Origin: Tsukamurella sp. PLM1
GTDB taxonomy: Bacteria; Actinomycetota; Actinomycetes; Mycobacteriales; Mycobacteriaceae
NCBI RefSeq assembly: GCF_023168325.1
Contig: NZ_AP025688.1
Span: 3,038,001-3,102,000, forward strand
Direction: 5' to 3'
Length of the DNA: 64,000 nucleotides
This document shows positions 28,936-39,163 of the stretch, one piece after another. The position numbers were made by a program, and so were the translations under genes. Each line of letters opens with the position of its first letter. Within the stretch, counting starts at the first letter, position 1. The notes below the pieces were generated by a model. The model ran no database searches. It worked only from the letters and a program-made list of their open reading frames with translations, and was not told the DNA's origin.

Positions 28936-30459
28936 CGACCCGCTCCTTCGACGGTGCGCCCGCGCCGCTGGTCGCTTCCCCAGCGGCCTCGTCACGCGTG
29001 GAACCGAACTGCAGGGCGTCGTCGAGCAGCGGGCCGCGCAGGATCTTCGCGTCCTGCTGGTACGACATCGACATCTGGAACATGCCGGTGCCCTGCTTCG
29101 GGATCACGTCGCGGGCGCGCTGGGCGTAGCCCGAGTCGAGGTCGAGGATCGGCCGGCGCTCCATCGTGGGATCGGCCTCGACCCGGACGCTGTCGTACCC
29201 GAAGGCGTCCATGTGCTTGATCAGGTCGCAGATGTAGCGGGCGACGATGCCGATCTTCAGCGTCCACGCGGACGTTGTGTAGCCGATCGCGATGGACAGG
29301 TTCGGCAGGCCGGTCAGCAGCGTGCCGCGGTAGGCGACGGTGTCCGGTATGGCGACGGGCGCACCATCGACGTCGAACTCGATCCCGCCGAGCAGGCGCA
29401 TGTTCAGGCCCGTCGCGGTGACGATGACGTCGGCGTCGAGGTGCTCGCCGGACTCGAGCGCGATCCCGGTCTCGGTGAACCGCTCGATCCTGTCGGTCAC
29501 GACGGAGGCGTCGCCGCCGGAGAGTGCCTTGAAGAAGTCTCCGTCGGGGCACAGGCACAGGCGCTGGTCCCACGGCTTGTACGGCGGGTTGAAATGCGTG
29601 TCCACCGGGTAGCCGTCGGGCAGCGAGGACGCGTTGGCCTTGCGGATCAGCTTGCGGGCGGCCTTCGGGAAGGCGCGGATGAACTTCACCTGGCCGCGCT
29701 CGGCCCAGATGCTGGTGAACCGGGTCAGCGCGTAGCCGCGCCTCTCGCCCAACAGCTTCGTGAACAGCAGCGCCGTGGAGTCGACCTTGGGCCACGGCAC
29801 GATGTAGGTCGGCGTGCGCTGCAGCATGGTGACGTGCGCGGCGGCGCCGTCGTGTCCCAGCATGGACGGGATCACGGTGACGGCGGTGGCGCCGCTGCCG
29901 ATGACCACGACCTTCTTGCCGGCGTAGTCGTAGTCCTCGGGCCAGTGCTGCGGGTGGATGATGTCGCCGCGGAAGTCCTCGCGCCCCTCGAAGTGCGGGG
30001 TGTAGCCCTCGTCGTAGCGGTAGTAGCCGGTGCCGGCGAAGACCCACTTCGTGGTGATCTGCTTCTCCCCTCAGGGGTCCGCACGTCGAGGGTCCACCGG
30101 GCGTCGGCGGACGACCACGACGCGTGCTGCACGCTGTGCTCGAACCGGATGAGCTCGCCCAGGTCGTACTCGTCGACGGTCTCCTGCAGATAGTTCAGGA
30201 TCTTCGGCGCCTCGGCGATGGCGTCGGGGTCCGTCCACGGCTTGAACTCGTAGCCGTAGGTGTGCAGGCCGTTGTCGGAGCGGATCCCGGGGTACTTGAA
30301 CAGGTCCCACGTTCCGCCGATGTTCGCACGCCCTTCGAGCATCGCGATCCGCTTGCCGGGGAAGGCCTCGGTGAAGTACTTCGCGGCGCCGATGCCGGCG
30401 ATACCGGCACCGATGATGACAAGGTCGAAATCGTCGGTCTGCGTGGTCGATGCGTTCAT
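28928..30459 (-). CDS. Flavin-containing Baeyer-Villiger-type monooxygenase; frameshift near 30068
   Basis: The repaired protein has about 510 residues. Residues 14-28 hold the FAD motif IIGAGIAGIG, followed by GGTWDLFKYPGIRSDNGLHT. The Baeyer-Villiger fingerprint FxGxxxHxxxWP is present as FRGDIIHPQHWP. A second dinucleotide motif, VVIGSGATAVT, binds NADPH. It inserts oxygen next to a ketone, or oxidises S/N. The frame breaks after LDVRTPEG in a stretch of G/C; one base restores it. It is the first gene of an operon with an esterase, permease, GS-like ligase and aldehyde dehydrogenase. The weak GGAAGG precedes the ATG. Confidence 0.88.
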
Positions 30460-30480
30460 CGTGAGGGCCTTCCGTGAGGG

Positions 30481-30498
30481 CGAAGCTGTGATGCTTCG
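30481..30498. promoter_or_regulatory. Inverted repeat upstream of the monooxygenase operon
   Basis: CGAAGC (30481-30486) and GCTTCG (30493-30498) are separated by 6 bp, 22 nt before the ATG at 30459. It could be an operator or a small hairpin in the leader. The rest of the 128-bp gap shows no gene. Confidence 0.35.
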
Positions 30499-30587
30499 AC
30501 GATGCCCGCCCGGCCCGTGTGTGAGCTACCGCACAGTGCTCCCTCTTCTGTGAGGCACCGGTGCAGTGTGCACACCCGCTCCGATCG

Positions 30588-31133
30588 TCATGGTCGGCTA
30601 CCGATCACGCGGTACCGACCGCAGAGGAACGCCTTGTTGCGCGCCCACTCGACGAGTTCGAAGTCGAAGGCGCGCGGGAACAACGGGCGTCCCGACCCGA
30701 CGGTGGCCGGCGCGTAGCTGATCATCACCTCGTCGAGCATTCCCGCCTCGGCGAACTGGGCGGCGAGGTCACCGCCCCCGACCACCCACACGCCCTTCTC
30801 CCCCGCTGCCTCCTCGATCGTCGCGCGGAGCTCGGACGGCGGGCCCGCCACGAAGCGCACACCGGGGTGGATCGGCTCCAGCTCGCGGTGGGTGAACACG
30901 AACACCGCGTAATCGGCGTAGTACCACGGTTCGTCGCCGGACTCGACCCGATCGACCACCCACTGGTAGGTGGTGTAGCCCATCACGATCGCGCCGATGT
31001 CGGTCATGTACTCCTCGATGTTCATCGGTCCACCGTCGTCGATCGGCTGGCTGAGCAGCCAGTCCAGGCTGTCGTTCTCGTCGGCGAGGAAACCGTCGAG
31101 GGTCGATGCGGTGTAGTACGAGTACGCGGTCAT
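30588..31133 (-). CDS. Dihydrofolate-reductase-like protein (RibD C-terminal domain family)
   Basis: This 181-residue single-domain protein has STLDGFLADENDSLDWLL at the N-terminus, IGAIVMGYTTYQWVV, VWVVGGGDLAAQFAEAGMLD and a C-terminal strand RNKAFLCGRYRV, typical of stand-alone RibD-C reductases. These are common in actinobacteria and usually of unknown substrate. Its ATG overlaps the stop of the AraC/DinB gene (ATGA), so the two are translationally coupled. The frame is intact. Confidence 0.88.
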   Translation of the reverse strand: MTAYSYYTASTLDGFLADENDSLDWLLSQPIDDGGPMNIEEYMTDIGAIVMGYTTYQWVVDRVESGDEPWYYADYAVFVFTHRELEPIHPGVRFVAGPPSELRATIEEAAGEKGVWVVGGGDLAAQFAEAGMLDEVMISYAPATVGSGRPLFPRAFDFELVEWARNKAFLCGRYRVIGSRP

Positions 31134-32053
31134 GATTCTCCTCCGGTGATGCGTCGGTGCCAGATGATCGGGTCCGGGTCGAGGGCGGGGACGCTCACGT
31201 CGACGCCCGCATCGGCGAGCATCCAGCGCGCCAGGAGGCGGCGGTGTGCGGAGAAGGTGAGCTCGTGCGCGACGATCTGCGAGAGTAGGAAGGACTCGGG
31301 TGGGTCGCACAGCGCATCGACCACCCGGTCGCCCCAGGCGCCGCGCCGCTCGACGTCGCGGACGAGCGCCAGCCAGCGCGGCGAGTTCTCCTCGTGCGCG
31401 CGCCGCAACACCTCCGGGTCGGAGTCGGGGTCGATCTCCGGCGCGGGTTCGCCGGCGATCGTCGCGCGCCACGGCGTCGTGCTGTGCACGAGGTGCCACA
31501 GCACCTGCGCGAGGGACTCGTCCGGCCCGTCCCAGCGCCTCGGCCGCGAGCCCGGCAGCCGCACCCTGCGGTACTCCTCACCCTGGAGCGCGGACGCCGC
31601 ATCGAGCAGCGCCGCTATGTCGGCGGCGTCATGCTGGACCTGGAGCGCCAGGATGTTTCCCGTCGAATCCTCTTGCCCGCCTTCCACATACAGCACCGTC
31701 GGCGAGTGGAAGTGCAGGCCGTTGGGCGCCGGCAACCAATGCCCGACGGTCCGCGGCAGTTGCGAGGGCGAGTGCCCGTACGCCCGCGCGAACGCCCGGA
31801 TGAATCCCTCGACGGAGTCGTACCCAGCGGCGAAGGCGGCGTCGGTCACCGTCATTCCGCGCTGCAGTTGCCAGGCGGCGCGCTCGAGGAGCACGCGGCG
31901 GCGCAGCGCCACGGGCGATTCGCCCGCGCCGGCGCTCACTCGCCGGGCGAAGTGGAACGGCGAGCTGTGCGCACCGGAGGCCATGGTGCCCAGGCTGTCG
32001 TACTCATCGGCGAGCACGGCGTCGAGCAGGCGGCGCAGCGGATCTTCGGTCAT
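31130..32053 (-). CDS. AraC-type helix-turn-helix regulator fused to a DinB-like domain
   Basis: Residues about 10-100 form an AraC-type DNA-binding domain (FHFARRVSAGAGESPVALRR, then RAAWQLQRGMTVTDAAFAAG and FARAYGHSPSQL). Residues about 125-290 resemble a DinB-like four-helix domain, with His residues in VQHDAADIA, LWHLVHS and HELTFSAH at positions expected for metal ligands. This fusion occurs in actinobacteria and its ligand is unknown. It is followed by the coupled reductase gene, whose expression it may control. The length is 307 residues and the frame is intact. Confidence 0.8.
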   Translation of the reverse strand: MTEDPLRRLLDAVLADEYDSLGTMASGAHSSPFHFARRVSAGAGESPVALRRRVLLERAAWQLQRGMTVTDAAFAAGYDSVEGFIRAFARAYGHSPSQLPRTVGHWLPAPNGLHFHSPTVLYVEGGQEDSTGNILALQVQHDAADIAALLDAASALQGEEYRRVRLPGSRPRRWDGPDESLAQVLWHLVHSTTPWRATIAGEPAPEIDPDSDPEVLRRAHEENSPRWLALVRDVERRGAWGDRVVDALCDPPESFLLSQIVAHELTFSAHRRLLARWMLADAGVDVSVPALDPDPIIWHRRITGGES

Positions 32054-32102
32054 GCCGACCAGTATCGACCGCCAGGCCTGCACGCCGCTTGACCGTTCTT
32101 GC

Positions 32103-33479
32103 TCAGTTCGTTGTGGCGCTCCCCAGCCCGGCGAGGACGGCCTTCGCCGCCCGTTCGCCGGACGCCGCCGCGTCCGCGAGCGAGGGCACGTCGAGGAGGA
32201 AGTCGCCCGCGAGATGGATCGGTCCGATCGGCTCCCGCAGCACCGGCAGCGAGGCGCGCTTGTGCGGCGCCCAGAACGGCACCACGCGGTGGTGCTTGCG
32301 GACGATCGGCGTCCCGAGCTTGCCCTTGAGCTGCGGGTAGAGCGAGACGAGGTCGCGGCTGAACCGCTCGGCGATCTCCTCGTCGGGCAGGTCGAGCAGG
32401 GCGTCCGCCTTCGCGCCACCCGCGAAGCAGGCCAGCGCGCCGCCCGGCTTCCGCGGGCCTCCTCCGCGCAGCGCGGCGGCGTGGTTGAACACCGCCTGGA
32501 ATTGCAGCAGCGGCGTCGAGACGGCGAAGAAGTCGTCCCAGGCCTGGGGCTCGCCGTCCTCCTCGGTGAAGAAGCCGACCACCACGTAGCGGCCGTAGTC
32601 GATGTCGTCGTAGGCATCCCGGTACGACGTCGGGAGGCCGGGCAGGATCCGCGTAGCGATGTCGGCGGGCACGGTGACGACCGCCCGTTCGGCGCGCAGC
32701 CGCACCGGTCCGTCCGCGTCCTCGTAGTCGATGACGACACCGTCGTCGCCCCACTCGACCTTCCGCACCGCGGCGCCGAGCCGGATCTTCTCCCCCAGGT
32801 CCTGGGCGAGGATGTCGGTGAGGGTCTGGTTGCCGCCGACGGGGAGGGAGAAGTTCGGTACCTTCTCCGGATCCGCGATGGCGATGCCTACGGAGAAGAC
32901 GAACTGGGTCGCAGCGGTCTCCTCGGGTTCGCACCCCATCCACTGAGCCGCCCATGCACGGACTACCGCGCGGGCAACCTCCGAGCGGACGCCGGTCACG
33001 AGCGAGGTTCCTGGCTTGCGGTCGAGCCAGGCGCGGACCCGACGGCCGACGGCACCGTCGGGATTCATCGCGAGCGCGACCGCACCGGAGACGACGCGAG
33101 CGCCGACGAGCGCCATGCCGACCCGGTCCCTCAGGCTCATCCCCCGGGAGAACATGAGCTGCACCGGGTTCGACGTGTCGATCACCTCGCCGTTCAGCCC
33201 GAGGGCGACGCCCTTGCCCGCGAGGCTGCCGCGGGCGACGCCGTGCCGCTCGAGCGCCTCGATGAGCGGGCCGGTGCCCTCGGTGAACTGGGTGCCGACG
33301 TTGATCCAATAGTCGCCCCGGCGCACAGTCTCGACCCGCCCGCCGGCGCGGTCGGCGGCCTCGAGGACGACGACGTCGTCGATGTGCCGCGACAGCGTGG
33401 TCGCGGCCATCAGGCCGGACATGCCCGCGCCGATCACGGCGACGCGGGTGTTCTCCTCGCGGATCGGGGGTGTGGTCAT
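32103..33479 (-). CDS. FAD-dependent amine oxidase (flavin monoamine oxidase family)
   Basis: This 458-residue protein has RVAVIGAGMSGLMAATTLSR with the FAD Rossmann motif, LEAADRAGGRVETVRRGD (the GG motif of amine oxidases), WINVGTQFTEG and a C-terminal FAD segment IHLAGDFLLDVPSLADAAAS. It should oxidise a primary or secondary amine with O2. It is divergent from the PuuD-like gene and near the TetR and CoA operon, which supports a role in amine breakdown. GAGGAGAAGAGGA precedes the ATG at 33479. The frame is intact. The substrate cannot be read. Confidence 0.87.
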   Translation of the reverse strand: MTTPPIREENTRVAVIGAGMSGLMAATTLSRHIDDVVVLEAADRAGGRVETVRRGDYWINVGTQFTEGTGPLIEALERHGVARGSLAGKGVALGLNGEVIDTSNPVQLMFSRGMSLRDRVGMALVGARVVSGAVALAMNPDGAVGRRVRAWLDRKPGTSLVTGVRSEVARAVVRAWAAQWMGCEPEETAATQFVFSVGIAIADPEKVPNFSLPVGGNQTLTDILAQDLGEKIRLGAAVRKVEWGDDGVVIDYEDADGPVRLRAERAVVTVPADIATRILPGLPTSYRDAYDDIDYGRYVVVGFFTEEDGEPQAWDDFFAVSTPLLQFQAVFNHAAALRGGGPRKPGGALACFAGGAKADALLDLPDEEIAERFSRDLVSLYPQLKGKLGTPIVRKHHRVVPFWAPHKRASLPVLREPIGPIHLAGDFLLDVPSLADAAASGERAAKAVLAGLGSATTN

Positions 33480-33602
33480 GGCGTCCTCTTCTCCTCGAAT
33501 GGCGTGCGGGTACGGCGACCGTTGACAATGTGACCCGCACCTCACCATTATAGTCATATGATCTAGTCGATTGACAATGACCAAGATGGAAGGATTGCCG
33601 CC

Positions 33603-33635
33603 ATGACCGCCACCACCGAGGCCGAGCCCTCGTGA
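33603..33635 (+). CDS. Ten-codon ORF coupled to the PuuD-like gene
   Basis: ATG at 33603, preceded by GGAAGG, opens MTATTEAEPS and stops at TGA 33633-33635. That stop overlaps the GTG of the next gene (33632). It has a better ribosome-binding site than the GTG. It may be a translational-coupling leader, or the true N-terminus of the PuuD-like protein if a base is missing here. Confidence 0.4.
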   Translation: MTATTEAEPS

Positions 33636-34407
33636 CCGGGCAGCGCGCGCCGGAACACGACGACCGCAAGCCCCTGATCGGCCTCACCGGCCGGCGCTTC
33701 CGGATGGGCCTGATCGAGGGTGCCCATCCCGGCTACGGACATCGGCTCACCGACAGCTTCTTCACCGACTTCGCCGGGCGGATCACGCGCGCCGGCGGCG
33801 TGCCGGTGATGCTGCCCTACGACGCAGAGCCCGCCGAGCTGTGCCGATGGCTCTCGGGCGTGGTGATCACCGGCGGGCAGGACGTGCACCCGAGCTACTG
33901 GGGCGGAGACGAATCCGTGGTCAGGGACATCGATCCCGAGGCCGACCCGAACGCCCACGACGCGAACCGGGACGCCTTCGAGACGGCGCTGGTGCGGTCC
34001 GCTCTCGACGCGGGCCTACCGCTGCTCGGCGTGTGCCGCGGCATGCAGGTCCTCAACGTCACGCTCGGCGGCACCCTCGTGCCCGACCTGCCCTCGGGGG
34101 AGATCCGTCACCTCATGGCCACGGGGCCCCTCTCCGACGGCGACGAGAACCACGTGGTGGTGTTCGAGCCGGGGTCGCTCGCACAGAAGATCTTCGGCGA
34201 CCGGCGCCGGACCAATTCCTGGCACCACCAGGCCGTCGACCGGTGCGGCGACGGGCTCGTGGTCACCGGCCGGACCGCCGACGGGGTCGCTGAGGCGGTC
34301 GAGCTGCCGGGCGCGGGGTCCTCGGGGTGCAGTGGCACCCGGAGTGGATGGAGTCCGATGACGGGGCGCTCGCCTGGATCGTGCGCGAGGCCGCCCGCGC
34401 ACGCTGA
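33632..34407 (+). CDS. Class I glutamine amidotransferase / gamma-glutamyl hydrolase (peptidase C26, PuuD-like); frameshift near 34318
   Basis: The repaired 258-residue protein matches PuuD-type hydrolases that cleave gamma-glutamyl-GABA and similar amides. It has KPLIGLTGRRFRMG, SGVVITGGQDVHPSYWG, the nucleophile Cys in LLGVCRGMQVLNVTLGGTL, NSWHHQAVD, and the His-x-Glu in VQWHPEWMESDDGALAW. One base is missing between VELPG and LGVQWHPEW in a G run. It lies between the divergent amine oxidase and the convergent TetR gene. In the Puu pathway it would release glutamate from the oxidised amide; that fits the GS-like ligase 8 kb away. Confidence 0.87.
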
Positions 34408-34420
34408 CCGCGCCGGCGGC

Positions 34421-35088
34421 TCAGCCGACGGTGACCCAGGAGACCAGGCGCCCCTCCCTCGGCCCCTCGGGCACCGTCGGTTCCGCCTTATCCAGAACGA
34501 GATTCGCATCCATCCAGGTATCGAGCACACCGACCGTGACATCGATCTGCGCGGCGGCGGCCGCGCGGTCGGCGAACACCAGCCAGTTCAGCGCGAAGCC
34601 GTCGGACAGCGCGGTCACGACGTAGGCGAGCCCGCCGAACTCCTCGTCGGTCAGAGTCTGCCCCGCGGCCGCGGCGTCGGCCTCAAGGATGCCGCGGAGC
34701 GTCCGGTGCGCCTCGGTGTAGACCATGACGGCGTGCTCCCCGCCTGCCTCCGCGCCCAGGTGATCAGTTCGATGATCGCGCGACCGAAGTCCTCGTGGTC
34801 GAGATACCACTCCATGAGGCCGCGTAGCAGGGTTCGCGCGGTCGTCTTCACGTCACCGTGACAATCGTTGCGCGCGAGGACCTCCCGGTACTGGCCCGCG
34901 ACGTACTCGAAGACATCGGCGAACAGCACCTCCTTGGAGGAGAAGCAGTAGTGCAGCGTGGCCAGGGGCGCCTTCGCCTCGTCCGCGATCTTCCGCGTGG
35001 TGGCACCGTCCACGCCGTGGGCGGCGATGACGCGCACGGCCGCGGCGACCAGCTCCGAACGCCGCTCAGCTGCGGGGATGCGGGCCAT
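34421..35088 (-). CDS. TetR-family regulator; frameshift near 34740
   Basis: About 222 residues after repair. The N-terminal DNA-binding domain reads ELVAAAVRVIAAHGVDGATT with RKIADEAKAPLATLHYCFSSKEVLF. The C-terminal ligand domain continues VYTEAHRTLRGILEADAAAA to WMDANLVLDK. The break is at ARRQAG|GEHAVMVYTE, one base lost in a CCCC/GGGG run. AGGAGG precedes the ATG at 35088. It is divergent from the CoA-dependent operon starting at 35263, which it probably represses. The effector is unknown. Confidence 0.88.
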
Positions 35089-35262
35089 GGACTACCTCCT
35101 GGTTCGACCTGTTCCAACGTTCGTGCGCGCTGCGACTCAGTCAACCGCGACATTACACCCATCGCCCACCCATTCATTAGGTCGACAGTCTTGATCATTT
35201 GACCATGATGGCCTAGCGTATGACCCACGCCACAGCCCCCTCCCCGACATCCGAGGACCGCG

Positions 35263-36832
35263 ATGCACCCCACCGAGAACACCCTGACCGGACTGCTCCA
35301 CCGGCGCGCGACCGACTCGCACGACCGCGAGTTCCTGCGCTTCGCAGAGGGATCCTGGACCTTCGGCGAGATCGACGAGTGGACGTCGCGGCTCGCGCAC
35401 CGGTTGATCACCGAGGACGGCGTCCGTCCCGGCGACCGGGTCGCGATCATGCTGCCGAACGTGATCGGCTGGCCCGTCGCGTGGCTCGCGATCCTCAAGG
35501 CGGGCGGCGTGGTCGTGCCCGTCAACTCCGCATACCGGCGCGCGGACCTGGACTTCGTGGTCCGCGACTCCGGCGCGCGGGTCATCGTCACCGACGCCGA
35601 GCACACTCCGCTCGTCGACGAGGTCCGCGCGGGCGGCGACGGGGCCGGCTCCGTGGAGCTGCGGGTCGTCGGCTACGGCGACCCCGCCGGCCTCGCCGGC
35701 TTCCCTGCTGCCGCACCGGAGGTCGCCGTCGGGGCGGACACTCTCGCCAACCTGCAGTACACCTCGGGCACCACCGGGTTCCCCAAGGCCTGCATGCTGA
35801 CCCACGGCTACTGGACCCGCATCGGCGAGATCTGCAGGCAGACAGCCGGCCTCGGCGCCGACGACGTGATCCTCACCTCGCAACCCTTCTCCTACATGGA
35901 CCCCCAGTGGAACACCTCGCTGAGCCTGACCCTCGGCGCGCCGCTGGTGGTGCTGCCGAAGTTCTCGGCGTCGGGATTCATGGCCGACGTGCGCCGGCAC
36001 GGCGCCACCTTCTGCTACGTGCTCGGCTCCATGCCCACCCTGCTGTTCAAACAGCCCGCCACCGCCGAGGATCGCGATAACCGGCTGCGCCTGGTGCTGT
36101 GCTCGGCCATCCCGGCCGGCCTGCACGCCCAGCTCGAGGAGCGTTGGGGCGCGCCGTGGCGGGAGATCTTCGGGATGACCGAGTCCGGCGCGGACCTCGC
36201 CAGCCTCCCCGAGGACACCGCGGACGTGGGCACCGGACGGCTCGGCCGGCCCGTACCGGGCAAGCGGGTACGCATCGTCGACCCCGAAGGGCGCGACGTG
36301 CCCGACGGGACGCCCGGCGAGCTGATCACCTCCGGCACTCCCATGATGCTCGGCTACTGGAATCGCCCGGAGGCCACCGCGGAGACGATCCGCGACGGCT
36401 GGCTGCACACCGGCGACGTCGCGGTCCACGAGGACGGCGGCTACCGCATCGTCGGCCGGATCAAGGACATGGTGCGCCGCGGCGGCGAGAACATCGCCAG
36501 CAGCGAGGTCGAGCGGGCGCTGGAGCGCGACGCGACCGTGGTGGCGGCGGCGGTCGTCGCCGAGCCCGACGAACTGTTCGGCGAGGAGGTCAAGGCCTTC
36601 GTCCAGCTCGCGCCCGGGACCGCCCCGGACCGCACCACCGCGGAGCGCATCGTCGACGGTGCCCGCCCAGCTCGCGCGGTTCAAGGTGCCCCGCTACGTC
36701 GAGTTCGTCAGCGACTTCCCGCGCACCCCGTCGGAGCGGATCGCCAAGCCCACTCTCCAGGCCCGCGCGGCCGAGAACCCCGGAACCGTCTACGACCTGC
36801 AGCCGGCGCGCGCCGGCGCGCAGGGGAAGTGA
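35263..36832 (+). CDS. Acyl-CoA synthetase (AMP-forming); frameshift near 36660
   Basis: This ANL-family enzyme activates a carboxylate via an adenylate to its CoA thioester. LQYTSGTTGFPKACMLTHGY is the P-loop-like motif. EIFGMTESGADLA, LGYWNRPEATAETIRDGWLH with TGDV, and GRIKDMVRRGGENIASSEVE are the other adenylation motifs. The C-terminal ARFKVPRYVEFVSDFPRTPS contains the domain bearing the catalytic Lys (ERIAKPTL). The frame breaks between ERIVD and AQLARFKVP; more than one base may be wrong there. About 522 residues. It heads a seven-gene operon, 7 bp before the enoyl-CoA hydratase. The substrate is probably a small amino or hydroxy acid, inferred from context. Confidence 0.88.
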
Positions 36833-36839
36833 GAGAGCC

Positions 36840-37613
36840 ATGACCGAGACCCATCTGGACGTCCGCGTCGACGACGACGTCGCCGTCCTCACCCTCAACC
36901 GCCCCGAGAAGCTCAACGTGATGAACGTGGCCACCCGCGTGCTGCTCGCGCAGGAGATCCGGCGCTTCGGCACCGGCGACCTGGTCCGCGGCATCGTGCT
37001 GACCGGCACGGGCCGCGCGTTCTCCGCCGGCGAGGATCTCGCGGCGGTGCCGACCACCTACGCCGAGATCCAGGAGGCCTTCGCCACCTTCCACGACATC
37101 ACGCGCGCGATTCTCGAGACCCGGGTGCCCGTGATCGCGGCCGTCAACGGGATCGCGGTGGGCGGAGCCTCCGAGATCACGCTGTGCTGCGACGGGCGGA
37201 TCGGCTCCCCGGCGGCGCAGTACTACCAGCCCGAGAACCACCGCGGCATCATCATCTCCAACGCCTCGAGCTTCCTCATGACCCGCCTCGTACGCAACCA
37301 CGCGATGCGGATCGTCCTGGGCTCGCAGCGGATCGACGCCGACGACGCACTGCGGATCGGGCTGCTCGACGAGATCGTGCCTGCCGAGGAACTCACCGGC
37401 CGCGCCGCCGGGCTCGCCCGCGAGTGGAACTCCGATCCGAGGACCACAGCGCTGCACCTGCGGCTGCTGCGCCCGCGGCCCGAGGACATCGAGGCCGCGT
37501 TCGCCCGCGAGGACGAGGCCGCCCAGGAGGCCTGGGACTCGGGCGCCTTCACCGCGGGGATCGACGGCTTCTGGGCGAACAAGAAGCCGGCCGCCACGAC
37601 CACCACCCGCTGA
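36840..37613 (+). CDS. Enoyl-CoA hydratase/isomerase family protein
   Basis: This 257-residue crotonase-fold protein has LNRPEKLNVMNVATRVLLAQ, the oxyanion-hole GTGRAFSAGEDLAAV and VNGIAVGGASEITLCCDGRI. Crotonases hydrate 2-enoyl-CoA or catalyse related chemistry. The family's first catalytic Glu position in this protein (NGIAVGGASEITLC) has a Glu one turn later, and YYQPENHRGI replaces the usual FxxPExxxGL. It follows the acyl-CoA synthetase by 7 bp, with GAGAGAG as ribosome-binding site. In the operon it could hydrate the product of the Kal-like ammonia-lyase. The frame is intact. Confidence 0.88.
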   Translation: MTETHLDVRVDDDVAVLTLNRPEKLNVMNVATRVLLAQEIRRFGTGDLVRGIVLTGTGRAFSAGEDLAAVPTTYAEIQEAFATFHDITRAILETRVPVIAAVNGIAVGGASEITLCCDGRIGSPAAQYYQPENHRGIIISNASSFLMTRLVRNHAMRIVLGSQRIDADDALRIGLLDEIVPAEELTGRAAGLAREWNSDPRTTALHLRLLRPRPEDIEAAFAREDEAAQEAWDSGAFTAGIDGFWANKKPAATTTTR

Positions 37614-37640
37614 CCACCTCCCGACGAAGGACCCACGACG

Positions 37641-38733
37641 ATGATCACCACGCAAGCAGCCGTCCTCACCGCCATCAACACCCCGCTCGTCCTCACCGAC
37701 ATCCACGTCGACGATCCGGAGCCCCACGAGGTGCGGCTCGCCGTCACCCACGTCGGCCTGTGCCACAGCGACCTGCACTACATGACGGGCACCGTGGGCG
37801 CGGACCTGCCCGTGGTCGTCGGCCACGAAGTGGCCGGCGTCATCGAGGCCGTGGGCTCGGCGGTCACCGACTTCGTGCCGGGCGACCGCGTCGTCGGGGC
37901 ACTCACCCTCGTGCGGCAAGTGCCGCAACTGCGCCGCCGGGCACTCGACGCAGTGCCAGCGGCAGGCGGAGATCCGCGTGCGGCGGCGTCCCGCGTTCAC
38001 CCTGCCCGACGGCACGGTGGTCGATCGGCTCGGCAGCGTGGGCGCCTTCTCCAAGCACATCCTGATGCGCGAGAACACCCTGGTGAAGATGCCCGACGAG
38101 GTCGGCCTGCACGTGGGCTGTCTCCTCTCGTGCTGCATCATCACCGGTGTCGGCGCCGTCTTCCGCGGCGCGCAGATCCGTCCGGGCTCGACCGTGGCCG
38201 TGATCGGCTGCGGCGGTGTCGGATCCGCGATCATCCAGGGCGCCCGCCTCGCCGGCGCCTCCGCGATCATCGCCGTCGACCTCGACGACGCGCGGCTCGA
38301 GGCCTCCCGGACCTACGGCGCCACCCACGTCGTGAACGGCGCCGCCGACGTGCCCGCAGCCATCCGCGAGATCCTCGGCGACGGCGTGGACTACGCCTTC
38401 GAGGCGGTCGGCTCGGCGCGCACCGCGCAGACGGCGTTCGCAGCACTCCGCGCGACCGGCACCGCCACCCTGGTCGGCATCGCCCCCGACGGCACGGACC
38501 TGCAGATCCCCGCGGCGGACTTCTTCTTCGGCGAGAAGAAGCTCATCGGCTCCTACATGGGCTCCGGGCAGGCGCGGGAGGACATCGCCCAGTTCGCCCG
38601 CCTGTACCTGCAGGGCCGCCTGCAGCTCGATGAGATGGTCACGAAGGTCATCCCGTTCTCCGAGATCAACGAGGGCTTCGAGGCGATGAAGTCCGGGGAT
38701 GTGACCCGCATCGTCGCCGATCTCACCGCCTGA
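37641..38733 (+). CDS. Zinc-dependent alcohol dehydrogenase (MDR family); frameshift near 37915
   Basis: About 364 residues after repair. The catalytic zinc Cys is in THVGLCHSDLHYMTG and His in VVVGHEVAGVIEAVGS. The structural-zinc loop reads SCGKCRNCAAGHSTQC in the second frame. The NAD site is VAVIGCGGVGSAIIQGARLA, followed by an acidic VDLDD that favours NAD. The C-terminus ends VIPFSEINEGFEAMKSGDVT. The break (ALT|PSCGKC) lies in a C run and needs two bases, probably CCCCC read as CCC. It lies in the CoA operon and may oxidise a hydroxyacyl or alcohol intermediate. Confidence 0.88.
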
Positions 38734-38780
38734 CCGCCCACGGCGCATCAAGCCCCACGCCGCATCGACAGGAGCCCACC

Positions 38781-39163
38781 ATGACCACCGACCACCCGAC
38801 CGTCGTCCACCGGCGGTACGTCGCCTTCTCCGACGCGCACTACGCCGGCAATCTCGTCGACGGTGCCTTCGCACTCAAGCTGTTCGGCGACGCCGGTACC
38901 GACCTGGGGATCGAGGTGGACGGCCACGAGGGCCTGTTCGCCGGCTACTCCTCGGTCGAGTTCCTCGCCCCGATCCGCGGCGGCGACATCGTCGAGGCGC
39001 AGGCCGTGCTCGCGGAGAAGGGCACCCGCAGCCGGACCATCGACTTCGAGCTGCGCGTGATGTGCCGTGCCGACGGCGACACCGGCCGTTCCCGGGTGCT
39101 CGATCCGCCGATCGTGGCCGTCCGCGCCCGCGGTACCGGCGTGCTCCCCAAGGAGGCGGCGCG

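Noticed and set aside
30561-33533. 990-codon plus-strand open frame over the RibD-like, AraC and amine oxidase genes
   Set aside because: Three good minus-strand genes explain the region; the plus frame is antisense shadow.
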